From an uncultured Bacilli bacterium (GTDB lineage: Bacteria; Bacillota_I; Bacilli_A; RF39; UBA660), in the NCBI GenBank assembly GCA_910589375.1, contig CAJUTK010000001.1:62001-126000 (forward strand): a stretch of DNA of 64,000 bases, in the 5' to 3' direction. Shown here in pieces: positions 14,059-22,844 of this stretch. Below the pieces are notes generated by a model that ran no database searches, was not told the DNA's origin, and saw only the letters and a list, made by a program, of their open reading frames with translations. The number at the start of each line of letters is the position of its first letter. Position 1 is the first letter of the stretch. The position numbers and the translations under genes are program-made.

Positions 14059-16696
14059 ATGCTTTATGAAATCTTCTTTGAATGAATTTTGCAAATTCAA
14101 CACTTGGAATTACTAAAAAAGCAAGTCCAAAAGAAACAACAAATTCTATCAAACTAACAGGAGCTAATCCAAATAAATCAGATAATATAGGAATATAGAT
14201 TACAGCTAACGTAAATATTAAAGATAATAAGAAGGAACCTACTAGCCATTTATTTCTAGTTTTCATTGTAAAAATAGATCCCTTTTGAGTACGCATACAT
14301 ATAGCATAAAACATCTCCACTAAATTAGCTGTTAAAAATGCCATTGTCATTCCATCTACTGATTCAAAAATACCGCATTTTCCCAATTCTATATGTTGAC
14401 CAATAAAGAAAGACGCTAATACAATAATAGCCATTAGAATACCATGAAGAATAGTAGATATTCCAGCTCCATCTGAGAAAACACTTTCATCAGATTTACG
14501 GGGTTTTCTTTTCATTAAATCTCCTTCAGCCTTCTCCATTCCGAGAGCTAAACCTGGAGTACTATCTGTTACCATATTAATCCAAAGGAGTTGGGCTGGT
14601 GTAACAATTGTTACGCCACAGGCGGAAGCCAAAAAGACATAAATAACTTCAGCTGCATTAGTAGATAATTGAAACTGTAATACTTTTCTAATATTATCAT
14701 AGATTGTTCTTCCTTCTTCAACCGCATTTACAATAGTAGCAAAGTTATCATCTGCTAAAACCATATCAGATGCTCCTTTGGTAACATCTGTACCAGTTAT
14801 TCCCATAGCGATACCAATATCTGCAGCCTTAATAGAAGGAGCATCATTTACCCCATCACCTGTCATAGCAACTACATAATTTTGAGACTTAAGTGCCCGA
14901 ACAATTTTTGTTTTATGCTCTGGCTGTACACGAGCAAAAACAGAACAATCATTTACAACTCTAATTAAATCTTCGTCACTTAGTCCATCCAATTCGGAAC
15001 CTGTTATAGCTTCTTTACGATTACTGATAATCTTTAAATCTTGTCCGATAGCAGTTGCAGTATCAATATGATCGCCTGTTATCATAATAGGCCTTATTCC
15101 CGCTTGTCTACAGTTTTCAATTGCATCATAAACTTCTTTACGACAAGGATCAATCATCCCAACAAAGCCAATAAATGTTAAATCTTGCTCTAAAAAATCT
15201 GGTTCAAAATTAGTAGGAATAGTATCATATTCCCTATAGCAAGCACCTAATACACGCAATGCTTTGTCCGCATATTTCTTAGTTTCTTCTTGAATGTGAG
15301 ATTTTATTTCTTCTGTCATTAGAACAACTTCATTATTATCATTTAAATAACGACTACTTCTTTCTAATAATATCTCACAGGCACCTTTTGTATATTGAAC
15401 TACCTTATTATCCTTTTGATGAACAGTGGACATCATTTTTCTCATAGAATCAAATGGTGCCTCCCCTATTCTTGGATATTCTTTTTCTAATTGATATTTT
15501 GGATATCCTAACTTATTAGCAAAATTTACTAGTGCTGCTTCTGTCGGTTCACCTGTTGCTTCTTCTCCCTCTTCAATTTCAGCATCAGAACATAATGACA
15601 TAGCTTCAGCAAGTAAATGTTCATCAGAAGTACTACTTTCTACTACTGTCATTTTATTTTGTGTTAAAGTACCTGTTTTATCTGTACAAATAACTTGGGT
15701 ACACCCTAATGTTTCTACTGCATTTAATTTTCTAATAAGAGCCTGTTTTTTAGACATAGAAGTTACACCCATAGAAAGCATAATCGTTACAACCGCTGGC
15801 AACCCTTCTGGAATAGCTGCTACTGCAAGAGCAACTGCTATTAAAAACGTATCTAAAATATGAGTCCCAGTAAAATCTCCAGTTTTTATAATATTAAAAA
15901 TAAATACAAAAGCACTAATTCCAATTACTAACTTTGTTAAAACACTAGAAATTTCTGACATTTTCTTTTGAAGCGGCGTTTTCTCTTCATCAGTTACTTG
16001 TAAGGCTTGAGCTATTTTTCCCATTTCAGTATCCATAGCAGTAGCCACTACAATAGCTTTTCCTCTACCATATACTAAAGTACTTCCACTATATAACATA
16101 TTAGTTCTATCTCCTAATGGAACATCTAAACTATTCTCTTTTAAATTAATCAGATCTACAATTTTAGTGACGGGTACACTTTCCCCTGTAAGTGCTGCCT
16201 CCTCTACTTTCATACTAAAAGATTCTAAAATTCTACAATCTGCTGGCACAGCATCTCCAGCCTCTAGTACAATGACATCTCCTACTACCAATTCCTCACT
16301 TTTTACATGCTTTAATTCCCCATCACGAAGTACTTTAGATGTTGCCTTAGTCATCTCCATTAGGGACTCTATGGCATTTTCTGCTTTATTTTCTTGAATA
16401 ATTCCCAATACTGTATTAATAATTACAACAAAAAGAATAATGAATACATCTGTAAAAGAATCACCACTCATAATAGCTGTTATTGCAGAAATAAGAGCAG
16501 CTGCTAAAAGCATTATAATCATAGGATCCATTAAAGACTTTATAAATCTTTTTATAATACTATCTTTCTCTGGCTCCTTTAATTTATTAAGACCATTATT
16601 TTCTAATAACTCTTTAGCTGCCGTTTCTGACAAACCATTTTCATTAGAGTTTAATTTTTTAATTACCTCATCACTATTCATATTATAAAATTCCAT
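14057..16696 (-). CDS. P2-type calcium-transporting ATPase
   Basis: 879 residues, usual for bacterial SERCA/PMR1-like pumps. In order: TGES dephosphorylation loop (about 170), TM4 AAIPEGLPAVVT (296), phosphorylation site CDKTGTLT (Asp 339), KGA nucleotide-binding motif, MITGDHIDTA (about 538), MTGDGVNDAP (612). TM5 has the Glu of STNAAEV and TM6 has WINMVTDSTP (N-x-x-T-D), the Ca2+-ligand pattern of type IIA/IIB pumps. N-terminal cation-ATPase domain is present; ten membrane helices are expected. Start ATG 16696 follows GAGAGGTAACAT. It is 21 nt downstream of a Na+/Ca2+ antiporter gene and both sit behind the riboswitch at 17694-17816, so Ca2+ and/or Mn2+ efflux is likely. Confidence 0.9.
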   Translation of the reverse strand: MEFYNMNSDEVIKKLNSNENGLSETAAKELLENNGLNKLKEPEKDSIIKRFIKSLMDPMIIMLLAAALISAITAIMSGDSFTDVFIILFVVIINTVLGIIQENKAENAIESLMEMTKATSKVLRDGELKHVKSEELVVGDVIVLEAGDAVPADCRILESFSMKVEEAALTGESVPVTKIVDLINLKENSLDVPLGDRTNMLYSGSTLVYGRGKAIVVATAMDTEMGKIAQALQVTDEEKTPLQKKMSEISSVLTKLVIGISAFVFIFNIIKTGDFTGTHILDTFLIAVALAVAAIPEGLPAVVTIMLSMGVTSMSKKQALIRKLNAVETLGCTQVICTDKTGTLTQNKMTVVESSTSDEHLLAEAMSLCSDAEIEEGEEATGEPTEAALVNFANKLGYPKYQLEKEYPRIGEAPFDSMRKMMSTVHQKDNKVVQYTKGACEILLERSSRYLNDNNEVVLMTEEIKSHIQEETKKYADKALRVLGACYREYDTIPTNFEPDFLEQDLTFIGFVGMIDPCRKEVYDAIENCRQAGIRPIMITGDHIDTATAIGQDLKIISNRKEAITGSELDGLSDEDLIRVVNDCSVFARVQPEHKTKIVRALKSQNYVVAMTGDGVNDAPSIKAADIGIAMGITGTDVTKGASDMVLADDNFATIVNAVEEGRTIYDNIRKVLQFQLSTNAAEVIYVFLASACGVTIVTPAQLLWINMVTDSTPGLALGMEKAEGDLMKRKPRKSDESVFSDGAGISTILHGILMAIIVLASFFIGQHIELGKCGIFESVDGMTMAFLTANLVEMFYAICMRTQKGSIFTMKTRNKWLVGSFLLSLIFTLAVIYIPILSDLFGLAPVSLIEFVVSFGLAFLVIPSVEFAKFIQRRFHKA

Positions 16697-16717
16697 ATGT
16701 TACCTCTCCTCTTAATA

Positions 16718-17677
16718 TTATATATTAAATAATAAAATGATATATCCAATATAAGCTACAAAATAAATAGCTCCATTTGCTCTACTCATCTCATTTTTAG
16801 GCGGAATAATAGGGAAAAGTGCTAATACAATTAAAGAACCAACTAAAATGGATAAGTCTATATTATAGCTAACATTATAAGCAATTGGATGAATAAAGGC
16901 AGACACCCCGATAATCAATAACATATTAAAGATATTTGATCCTATAATATTTCCAATAGCAATATCACTATTTCCTTTAATAGCAGCAGTTACACTAGTT
17001 ACTAATTCTGGCAAGCTAGTACCTATTGCTAGTATTGTTAAACTGATAAATTTTTCGCTAAGTCCAAAATGTTTTGCAACAATAATAGCATTATCAACGG
17101 TAAAATCTCCTCCAAATTTTAATAATACAATTCCTAAAATAACATAGATTACATTTTTTAAAATAGGAATTTCTTCTAATTTTTTTCTTTCTTTTTTAGT
17201 TTCTTTTATCTCATCGAATTCTTGCCCTTTTTTAGCCATATAAATTGTGTAAGTTATAAACAGAATGAACAGTACTACTAATATACCTGCGTCTATTCTA
17301 GAAATCCCCATTCCAACATTACATAAAATTACAAATAAAATAGTTAATATAAGACACATCGGTATTTCGATTAACCTAGTCTCTTTTTGAAACTGCACTG
17401 GCTTTATCATACTAGATAATCCCAATATTAAAAGCAAATTACATACATTACTCCCAATAATATTTCCCATAGCCATATCTGTATGACCCTCTAATGCAGA
17501 AGTAGTACTAACAAATAATTCTGGCATAGAAGTTCCAATAGAAACAATAGTTAAACCAATAATAATTTCTGGTATATGAAATTTTTTAGCAATATTACTA
17601 GAGCCATCTACTAAAAAGTCTGCTCCTTTAATTAAAAATATAAATCCTATTACAATTAATATTATTGCCTGTAACAT
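16718..17677 (-). CDS. Calcium/sodium antiporter (CaCA superfamily, YrbG-like)
   Basis: 319 residues, about ten membrane helices in two inverted repeats, each with an alpha-repeat: SIGTSMPELFVSTTSALEGHTDMAMGNIIGSNVCNLLL (about 47-84) and AIGTSLPELVTSVTAAIKGNSDIAIGNIIGSNIFNMLL (about 217-253). The conserved P-E-L and G-N-I-I-G-S-N bear the ion-binding Glu/Asp and Ser/Asn. A short cytoplasmic charged loop (KKGQEFDEIKETKKERKKLEEIP) separates the halves. Exchanges Na+ (or H+/K+) for Ca2+. Start ATG 17677 follows AAAGGAAG. First gene of the riboswitch-controlled operon. Confidence 0.9.
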   Translation of the reverse strand: MLQAIILIVIGFIFLIKGADFLVDGSSNIAKKFHIPEIIIGLTIVSIGTSMPELFVSTTSALEGHTDMAMGNIIGSNVCNLLLILGLSSMIKPVQFQKETRLIEIPMCLILTILFVILCNVGMGISRIDAGILVVLFILFITYTIYMAKKGQEFDEIKETKKERKKLEEIPILKNVIYVILGIVLLKFGGDFTVDNAIIVAKHFGLSEKFISLTILAIGTSLPELVTSVTAAIKGNSDIAIGNIIGSNIFNMLLIIGVSAFIHPIAYNVSYNIDLSILVGSLIVLALFPIIPPKNEMSRANGAIYFVAYIGYIILLFNI

Positions 17678-17693
17678 AATATCTTCCTTTCAT

Positions 17694-17816
17694 AAAAAAA
17701 CGAGGCATACACTACAAAAAAATTGCAGATAAGTCTCGTTTATTAAAGTAAAGCCAGATAATAATCGGGTATGTTGACTTTACTGCATATTAGTATGCTA
17801 ACTACTCCCTCGTCTA
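17694..17816 (-). promoter_or_regulatory. yybP-ykoY (Mn2+-sensing) riboswitch with expression platform
   Basis: On the minus strand the leader contains GAGGGAGTAG at its 5' side, a central long hairpin with GTCAACATACCCGA and TCTGGC, and the closing AACGAGAC, the conserved boxes of the yybP-ykoY class. The A of the invariant GAGTAG/CGAGAC cross-over loops is kept. The segment AAACGAG of the 3' aptamer strand can instead pair with CTCGTTT just before a T run (about 17694-17706), an obvious alternative terminator. The class senses Mn2+ and turns on cation exporters, fitting the antiporter and P-type ATPase genes that follow. The exact 5' end is uncertain. Confidence 0.88.
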
Positions 17817-17855
17817 TTTCAAATATACATGATTCTTTTCATTTTGTCAAAGCTT

Positions 17856-20189
17856 TTACTCAAAAAACAAACTCCAACGGTCTACTTCGCCCATTGAACT
17901 TCTGTATAATTCAACTGGCTGATTATAATTTACATTTCCTATGTAGTCTCCAACTTGGTAATCCACTTTAAACTCTGTATTATTTGCAAGAACAACGCCA
18001 TGATTGTCATAAATTCTAATTCTAGCATGGGAAGGTGATAATTCTAAAACTTTTAATTTAAAATCTTTTAAATCGACCTCTAAATCTTCTAGTAAAGTAT
18101 ACTCACTTACAATAGGTTCTGGTATTGTAGAATCTTTTGATTGATTATAAGATTCCTGGAAAGGTATATATTCTACTCTTAATTTTTTAGAGGCACCCTC
18201 TTCTAATACAGTTTGTTCCTCTTCATTTGCTAATACTTGAATGCCTACAATAGCTTCATCGATAATTTCTGATAAATCTTCATTTAAAGAACTATAGGCA
18301 AAAATAAGCATTGCACCATTGAAATAAATGAATTTATAGGTTCTTCTCTTTTCATTTTTTTCCAATTGCTTTTCTAATACTTTTAAATTTTGAACTCCCA
18401 AATAATATTCACGATCTAAATCAGATAACATTATCTGAGAATTTGTCTTTGCACTATTTTCTAACCACTGATTAGATCGTTCTTCTAATTTTTCTTGAGA
18501 AGAACATTTTGCAATCATAATATTAATATCCCCTATTTTAAAACTAGACTCACTATTCTTAATAACAGTTTCAAAACTAGCAGGTAATGTAATTACAAAG
18601 TTATAATAAGTATTCGATAAAACAGTATATGAAACTAAATCCTTTTTTTGTTCTTCCTCTGCTGGTTCTTGATGTTCAAACATTTCTTGTTCTTCTACTA
18701 TTACTTGTTGCTCTTCAATTGCTTCAATATTTAAGCTTTTACAAATAATATCATAGATTGTTCTTAAAGTCTTCTCTGGAGCTTGTCTTGTCATAGTAGA
18801 AATATTTACAATTTTCTTATTCTTAGACTGTAACTCTGTATTAATGCTAATATCAGAAAAACGATTAAAAGTACTAATATCATTCTTTAATTGGTCTAAA
18901 TTTAATAAATTATTATCCTCTAATTCCTTGACAATAATATATCCTAACATATCAGCAGATACACGTTTCCAGAAAACATCTAAATCTGTATCATCTATTA
19001 AACTATCTGCAAAATCAAATACATTGTCAATACTTCGATCTAATTGATAATCATGATTAATTTCATCTAGCATATTTACAGTTAATTCATTCAGATTACT
19101 TTCTACTGGAATAATAGTCTCTTCTGATTCGTTCTGTTTTAATTCTCTATAAGAATTTAATAAAGCCTCTTTTCTTGAGATTGGAGTATTTGTTAATAAA
19201 TAATGAAGATTACCATCTATTACCACTGAAGAACCATTAGGATTCCAATAGTAAATAGCATCTAGTTCCTCAGAATAAACACTATTTTGGTAAGCTTCTT
19301 CTAATTCAATATCTAGCATTTCTGCAATAATTTTCTTTTGCTTAGAACCTTCTTCATTTTCAGATACAACATTCTCTTCTTCTTGTGGCATTTGTGCAAT
19401 AATATCATCTAAAACATGATATAAACTAATTTTAAAATTTGAATAGAAATCATTTAATTCCTCATGATTAAATTGATTGGAAACAGAAAATAAAATTCCA
19501 TCTATTGCTCCTACACATTCATCGTTTGGAGAATCCAATAATTTCTCATTTTCATTAAATTCTTCATTTCCTTCTTGTCTCTTTGAAAAATCATATAGTT
19601 CTTTTCTATATTGAATAATTACTTCTTTTACTTTTTCAATAGCACTTAAATCACTAAAATCATAGTCTTGTCCCTGCCATGAAATATTTAAATTGGCCCC
19701 ATTTAAAGTTATTGCTTTTTTACTATCATTAAAAGATGAAGTACCATCAAAAAGAGAGAATTGGATCATAGAGTTAACTGAAAAATGTTCTACAAGTTTA
19801 GGGAATGTCTCTTCAAAATCAATATTTTGCTCTATTAGCAAAATTAACTTTTTAATTTCAAAATAAAGTTCATCCAATTCTTGAATGTATACAATATCAT
19901 CGTGTTCTTGTCCATCATCCTCTAAAAATTCAAGTAATGAATAATAAGCACCAATAAAATCTTCTCCATTAGATTGATCCATCATATTGTCTAACACAAC
20001 AACCTGTTTAGGACTTATTACATACTTTTCTGTTGAAAATAAATTTTTTTCTTCCCTGTATAGTTCTTCTAATGATTGTAACTTTTCATAGATGATATAT
20101 AATTTTTCAGCATCTGACAAAGTTTTAAAATTTTCTGATGCTGATAAAATTGACTTCAATTCTTTTCTACTAATTAAATTATCACTCAT
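17856..20189 (-). CDS. Large soluble protein of unknown function
   Basis: 777 residues from ATG 20189 (MSDNLIS), six nucleotides after AGGAGA; an ATG two codons earlier abuts that site. Acidic, no membrane helix or signal peptide, several predicted helical blocks. Visible parts: an N-terminal helical domain (1-110), a middle domain with ISWQGQDYDFSDLSAIEKVK, a Glu-rich linker at about 515-540 (IEEQQVIVEEQEMFEHQEPAEEE), a following alpha/beta domain (about 545-665) with an LPASFETVI strand pair, and a C-terminal beta-rich domain (about 685-775) with LELSPSHARIRIYDNHG. The C-terminal part resembles a small all-beta binding domain; I do not recognise it. Own promoter-like TATAAT upstream. Confidence 0.8.
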   Translation of the reverse strand: MSDNLISRKELKSILSASENFKTLSDAEKLYIIYEKLQSLEELYREEKNLFSTEKYVISPKQVVVLDNMMDQSNGEDFIGAYYSLLEFLEDDGQEHDDIVYIQELDELYFEIKKLILLIEQNIDFEETFPKLVEHFSVNSMIQFSLFDGTSSFNDSKKAITLNGANLNISWQGQDYDFSDLSAIEKVKEVIIQYRKELYDFSKRQEGNEEFNENEKLLDSPNDECVGAIDGILFSVSNQFNHEELNDFYSNFKISLYHVLDDIIAQMPQEEENVVSENEEGSKQKKIIAEMLDIELEEAYQNSVYSEELDAIYYWNPNGSSVVIDGNLHYLLTNTPISRKEALLNSYRELKQNESEETIIPVESNLNELTVNMLDEINHDYQLDRSIDNVFDFADSLIDDTDLDVFWKRVSADMLGYIIVKELEDNNLLNLDQLKNDISTFNRFSDISINTELQSKNKKIVNISTMTRQAPEKTLRTIYDIICKSLNIEAIEEQQVIVEEQEMFEHQEPAEEEQKKDLVSYTVLSNTYYNFVITLPASFETVIKNSESSFKIGDINIMIAKCSSQEKLEERSNQWLENSAKTNSQIMLSDLDREYYLGVQNLKVLEKQLEKNEKRRTYKFIYFNGAMLIFAYSSLNEDLSEIIDEAIVGIQVLANEEEQTVLEEGASKKLRVEYIPFQESYNQSKDSTIPEPIVSEYTLLEDLEVDLKDFKLKVLELSPSHARIRIYDNHGVVLANNTEFKVDYQVGDYIGNVNYNQPVELYRSSMGEVDRWSLFFE

Positions 20190-20235
20190 AACCATTCTCC
20201 TGTACTTTTATTCTTATAGTTCATTATATCATAAA

Positions 20236-20264
20236 TAAAAAAAAATAACTACGTACATAGTTAA
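20236..20264 (-). terminator. Terminator downstream of the glucanase-like gene
   Basis: Minus-strand TAACTA-TGTACG-TAGTTA followed by nine T residues. Confidence 0.75.
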
Positions 20265-20368
20265 ATTTTATTTCTATTTCTTTTCTATTGTATTTTTTTG
20301 TTGATAAGTATTCGTAAGTATATCTATCATAGAAGCATATGGGCTTATTTTTCTGTCATTTTTTACTT

Positions 20369-21572
20369 TCACATTTTTCTACTAATATTTAAATCATCCA
20401 TTCCCTTTTTTACATATTCATTTTGCATAAAGTTTTGCCATATACTTTCACTTAGGTAATTTTCAATCATAGCTAAAGTAATGCCCTTATCTACGCCAAG
20501 ATACTCATATGAAAACCATGGTGTAGCTTGCTCTAAATTAAAGGCTGATTTTAGTCCATATTCTCCAATAAGTCCAGGATAATTTTCATAATAATTTTGT
20601 AAAGCGGATATTGACAAATTTGGTGTAAAAACTATTGAGGAAACAGCTCCAGATGGTGGAATAGTGCCATCATTTTTTAGTTCAGAAGATGCAGGTAAGG
20701 CTCCACTTTCACCATTATATCCATCAGAAAAAACGCTAGCAGAAACACCCCAAGAATTTTCATCAAATGTTTTAAATGTGTCTTTATTATCGATACAAAA
20801 TTGTCTATTAGCTAATGTTGCCCTAACAGAATTATCAAACCAATTAATACCATTTTCGTCCTCAGTGTTTCGAAAATCTACCCAAGCATGAGAAAATTGA
20901 TATGTAAATAATGAGCCAAACCAAGAATAAATAATTCTTTTATAATTTTTATATTCTCCCACTGGTTTTTTCATTGTATCATATAAACTTTTATCCGTAT
21001 GATAAGTTGGAGAACCAGAGCCCAAAATATATAAAATTAATTGTTCCCCATAAGTATCCCAACTACCAAAAAAACCATTTTCTGGTGTATTTCCTAAATA
21101 AAACATATTTTTATTTTTGTCAACGAACCATTCCCAATTAATCCTACGGTAAACTTTATCTGCTTTTTCCTGTACTCCTTTTCCAAAAAATTCGCCTACA
21201 GTAATAGCCCCACAAATAAATATTCCTGTATCTATAATAGAAATCTCAGAATTCCATTCCCTAGCACCAGTACTCCTATTAATAAAATGGTAAAAAAAGC
21301 CTTCTTTACTCTCTATATTGTTTAAAAAAGTATTAAGAGTACCATCAGCCTTTTGATAAGCTTCTTCTTTAGAAATCCAATTATGTTTAACTGCTGTAAC
21401 AAGAGCAACTAAGCCAAAACCAACAGCCGCAATACTAGATACATAAGGCGCAATATACGATTTATCCCGAATTAGTCCATAAATCCCAGTTTGCTTCCTT
21501 GGCAAAATAGTCATAGCACAGCTTTAATTCCTTCAATAATAATGCCTCGCTATTATAATTAATTTTATTCAT
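20369..21572 (-). pseudogene. GH144-like glucoamylase-family protein, frameshifted near the N-terminus
   Basis: The long frame below 21514 (381 codons) has the GH144/'glycoamylase-like' pattern: TGIYGLIRDKS, VSSIAAVGFGLVAL, FFYHFIN, SEISIIDTGIFICGAI, then a substrate-groove region with GSWDTYGEQLILYIL, AWVDFRN, WGVSASVFSDGYN, and the typical end YLGVDKGITLAMIENYLSESIW. Family members begin with a helix of type YxYFxxxAN-x-x-TGL. That helix is present just upstream in another frame: from ATG 21572, with GGGAGA as ribosome-binding site, reading MNKINYNSEALLLKELKLCYDYFAKEAN, and joins the main frame at 21486-21494 (GTTTGC region). So the gene starts at 21572 and carries a frameshift; starting at 21514 would drop the first helix. 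GH144 acts on beta-1,2-glucans. Broken gene or sequencing error. Confidence 0.75.
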
Positions 21573-21702
21573 AGGTTTCTCCCTTGTTCTTTACTATAGA
21601 ATTATTATATCACAGATACTGCTATTATTTATTAAGACAAATTAATTGTAGTAAAATATTATTAGAATTAAAAAGTTTGGAGGAATAATTTTTTTACAAA
21701 AT

Positions 21703-21731
21703 AAAAATCCTTATAAAATAAGGATTTATTT
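21703..21731 (-). terminator. Terminator of the Arg-Pro tRNA pair
   Basis: AAATCCTTA/TAAGGATTT stem with T-rich run on the minus strand. Confidence 0.8.
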
Positions 21732-21737
21732 ACTAAA

Positions 21738-21814
21738 TGGTCGGGAAAACAGGATTTGAACCTGCAACCCCTTGGTCCCAAACCAAGTGCTCTACCAAGT
21801 TGAGCCATTTCCCG
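21738..21814 (-). tRNA. tRNA-Pro(TGG)
   Basis: 77 nt with CCA. Acceptor CGGGAAA/TTTCCCG, anticodon stem CTTGG/CCAAG with loop TTTGGGA, T arm GCAGG/CCTGT. 13 nt from tRNA-Arg upstream. Confidence 0.95.
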
Positions 21815-21827
21815 ATAAATAATAAGA

Positions 21828-21904
21828 TGGTGCGCCCAAGAGGAGTTGAACCCCTAACCTTTTGATCCGTAGTCAAATGCTCTATCCAATTGAGCTATGA
21901 GCGC
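21828..21904 (-). tRNA. tRNA-Arg(ACG)
   Basis: 77 nt with CCA. Acceptor GCGCTCA/TGGGCGC, anticodon stem TTTGA/TCAAA, loop CTACGGA giving ACG (A34 expected to be edited to inosine). First of a two-tRNA unit. Confidence 0.95.
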
Positions 21905-21977
21905 GTTAACTCAAATACGTAATTGATTATAACACGCTTTTATTAAAATTTCAATAGTTTTTTAAAAGGAAGAAGAT

Positions 21978-22762
21978 TTATTTTAATTTTTTCTTCCTTT
22001 TTAACATCTTTTTTTCTAATTTTTCTTTTTCCTTTTCAAAATCAATATGAATATTTGGAAAAGCCCTTAAAAGTCTATCCTTTATGCTGGAATTTCTAGA
22101 AAATATTTCTCTAATTAAAGCATCAAAATCTTTTCTTTTAACATCTATTCTTTCTCGCAATTTATTTTTTATCATGATAGTACTATCAATAGTTCCTTGT
22201 GTAATAGCACTTCTCATGCCGAATATAGCGTGAAAAGATATTATCATATCTATACTAAATACTATGCATAATATCCGCAAAACTATTCCTAATACTTTGG
22301 GGTCAATAAGTAATAAATAGTTATAAATAGTTATAAATAGTTATAAATAGTTATAAATAGTTATAAATAGTTATAAATAAACGGATTTATAATATAAACC
22401 AAAAAGCATGCTAAAAACCCAAAAGGTATCAATGTTTCCAAGCAAATTCTACCATTGATATTAAATTTGTTATCACTATAATCCCACCAACGAGCATGAA
22501 AAATCTTTTCCATCACAAAGCTTGTCATATATTCTAATATTGCAGCTACCAAAATAGATTTTAAATACACAGAAAGAATATCGCCTAAATTATTTCTTAA
22601 AAAATAAATAATTAAAACACTTCCAACACCATATATCGGACAATAAGGTCCTATTAAAAAAACTCTATTTACAAATTGTCTATCATCAAAGTAAGCATAA
22701 ATAACCTCCATTACCCATCCTATAAAAGCATAGATAAAAAAATAACAAACATAGTACTTCAT
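21978..22762 (-). pseudogene. CmpB-family (putative ABC permease, PF06541-type) membrane protein broken by a tandem repeat
   Basis: From ATG 22762 (MKYYVCYFF, GGTGA upstream) the frame gives a CmpB-like protein: membrane helices, GWVMEVIYAYFDDRQFVNRVFLIGPYCPIYGVG, ARWWDYSDNKFNINGRICLETLIPFG, then stops at YNYL in the repeat 22311-22380. After the repeat the frame LLIDPKVLGIVLRILCIVFSIDMIISFHAIFGMR continues with the C-terminal part and a basic tail (KKMLKRKKKLK). Removing the extra five 10-nt units joins both halves exactly (NPFIYNYLLLIDPKVLG). Family members have this order of segments. The protein is therefore truncated at about residue 133, or the copy number changes. Function of the family is not established. 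Confidence 0.8.
22311..22380. repeat. 10-bp tandem repeat inside the CmpB-family gene
   Basis: Five perfect TTATAAATAG units (22321-22370), one imperfect unit before (TAATAAATAG) and one after (TTATAAATAA). In the coding frame one extra unit gives AAC TAT TTA TAA, a stop. Confidence 0.95.
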
Positions 22763-22844
22763 AATGTCACCATATTTATTATATAACAAAATAAAAGGGT
22801 ATTATCATCCCTTTTATTTTATTCATACACTTTTCTAATTATGT

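Noticed and set aside
22311..22380. Possible CRISPR array
   Set aside because: Units are 10 nt with no spacers and no cas genes; it is a simple tandem repeat inside a coding gene.
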